Assembly (NCBI GenBank): GCA_002402295.1
Contig: DHFO01000056.1
Coordinates: 564 to 8,581 of the forward strand
From: Caldiserica bacterium UBA4822
GTDB taxonomy: Bacteria; Caldisericota; Caldisericia; Cryosericales; Cryosericaceae
Direction of reading: 5' to 3'
DNA length: 8,018 nucleotides
Shown: in pieces, positions 7,324 to 8,018 of the stretch
Layout: the number at the start of each line of letters is the position of its first letter
How positions within the stretch are numbered: the stretch's first letter is position 1
Translations under genes and position numbers: made by a program
The notes under the pieces: model-generated
Told to the model about the DNA's origin: nothing
Database searches by the model: none
What the model saw: only the letters and a program-made list of their open reading frames with translations

Positions 7324-8018
7324 ATGTTTAAACCCGTACTGCCTGTCGACAAGGTTGTCGAGCAGGAGCTGGCCACCATCCAGTTCTGGGAGACCAGTTA
7401 TGTCTTCGAGAGGTCGCTCGACCTGAGCAAGGACAAGGAGCGCTTCGTGTTTTTCGAAGGGCCGCCGTTCGCGAACGGCATCCCCGGCGTGCACCACGGC
7501 CTGGCCCGCGTTTTCAAGGACGCGGTTCTGAGGTACAAGGCAGGTACAGGCTACTACGTCCCCCGCAAGGGCGGTTGGGACTGTCAGGGCCTGCCTGTGG
7601 AGATCGAGGTCGAGAAACGACTTCACATGAGCGGCAAGCAGCAGATCGAGGAATACGGGGTCGAAGCGTTTGTACGGGAGTGCAAGAACAGCGTTTTCAC
7701 CTACAAGGCGGAGTGGGAAAAAATGACCAGCCGTATTGGTTTCTGGTTGGACACCGAGCATGCCTACGCCACATACACCAACGACTACATTGAGTCTGTC
7801 TGGCACATTCTCAAGACGTTTTATGACAGAGGACTGCTGTATCAGGGGCACAAGGTCGTTCCCTACTGTCCGCGCTGTGGAACGGCTCTCTCGATGCACG
7901 AAGTCGCGCAAGGCTACAAGAACGTCACCGAGGAGACCGTGTTTGTCAAGTTCACGTTGATGTCTGGCGAGCTCGCTGGAGCATTTGCTCTGGTCTGGAC
8001 GACGACTCCCTGGACTCT
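7324..8018 (+). CDS. ileS: Isoleucyl-tRNA synthetase, type 2 (3'-partial)
   Basis: This cytoplasmic class I enzyme activates isoleucine with ATP and charges tRNA-Ile. The window holds the first 231 codons of a protein normally around 1030-1050 residues; the frame is open at the edge. Seen: the Rossmann-fold entry FFEGPPFANG (43-52) followed by PGVHHGLARVFKD, GGWDCQGLPVE (83-93), the zinc-type YCPRCGTALSMHEVAQGY (181-198) and the start of the editing domain, VWTTTPWTL (224 onward). The PG-x-HH signature and CPRCGT stretch mark the type 2 (eukaryote-like) class. Aligned without gaps to the normal SIHIGH segment, the HIGH motif reads GVHH (55-58), with first and third residues swapped. The usual His of the WDCHGLP-like motif is Gln88. 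The enzyme identity is secure; mupirocin resistance is inferred. Confidence 0.96.
   Translation, partial: MFKPVLPVDKVVEQELATIQFWETSYVFERSLDLSKDKERFVFFEGPPFANGIPGVHHGLARVFKDAVLRYKAGTGYYVPRKGGWDCQGLPVEIEVEKRLHMSGKQQIEEYGVEAFVRECKNSVFTYKAEWEKMTSRIGFWLDTEHAYATYTNDYIESVWHILKTFYDRGLLYQGHKVVPYCPRCGTALSMHEVAQGYKNVTEETVFVKFTLMSGELAGAFALVWTTTPWT

Noticed and set aside
7243..7911. 222-codon open frame on the minus strand across the ileS start
   Set aside because: It lies almost wholly antisense to the clear synthetase gene, has no recognisable domain, and is explained by the codon bias of ileS.

Overview
The window holds six protein-coding genes and the control signals between them, with almost no empty DNA. 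There is no mobile element, CRISPR array, tRNA or rRNA. The organism is a bacterium with strong purine-rich Shine-Dalgarno sites (GAGGAG or AAGGAGG), moderately GC-rich DNA, ribonuclease HIII, a type 2 isoleucyl-tRNA synthetase and an exported protein with S-layer homology (SLH) repeats. This mix fits a Bacillota-like or deep-branching SLH-using lineage such as Thermotogota or Caldisericota. The sequence alone does not settle the phylum.

Layout: the left end (to 794) is the 3' part of a divergent folD on the plus strand. It converges, with only 12 bases between stop codons, on a two-gene minus-strand operon (807-2518). That operon encodes an unrecognised protein of about 333 residues followed by a short biotin-protein ligase (BirA), joined by a 4-base ATGA overlap. 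A compact divergent promoter region (about 2560-2605) separates this operon from a plus-strand gene for a secreted protein of 1201 residues (2641-6246). That protein has two metallophosphoesterase/5'-nucleotidase modules with an SLH-like stretch between them. A perfect GC hairpin (6267-6300) follows. Next come rnhC (ribonuclease HIII, 6348-7226), a clear promoter (7251-7282) and the start of ileS (7324 to the window end, incomplete).

How the genes relate: most are housekeeping functions (one-carbon folate metabolism, biotin attachment, RNA-DNA hybrid removal, isoleucine charging) plus one surface enzyme for nucleotide and phosphate salvage. They do not form one pathway. The most noteworthy points are: (1) the FolD homologue lacks the catalytic Lys and the conserved active-site Gln tied to cyclohydrolase activity; (2) IleS carries a GXHH version of the class I HIGH motif, a change linked in IleRS2 enzymes to very high mupirocin resistance; (3) the nucleotidase has SLH-like repeats between its two enzymes rather than at an end; (4) two divergent promoters appear to share the same 29 bases in mirror image; (5) an unrecognised conserved-looking protein is translationally coupled to birA.
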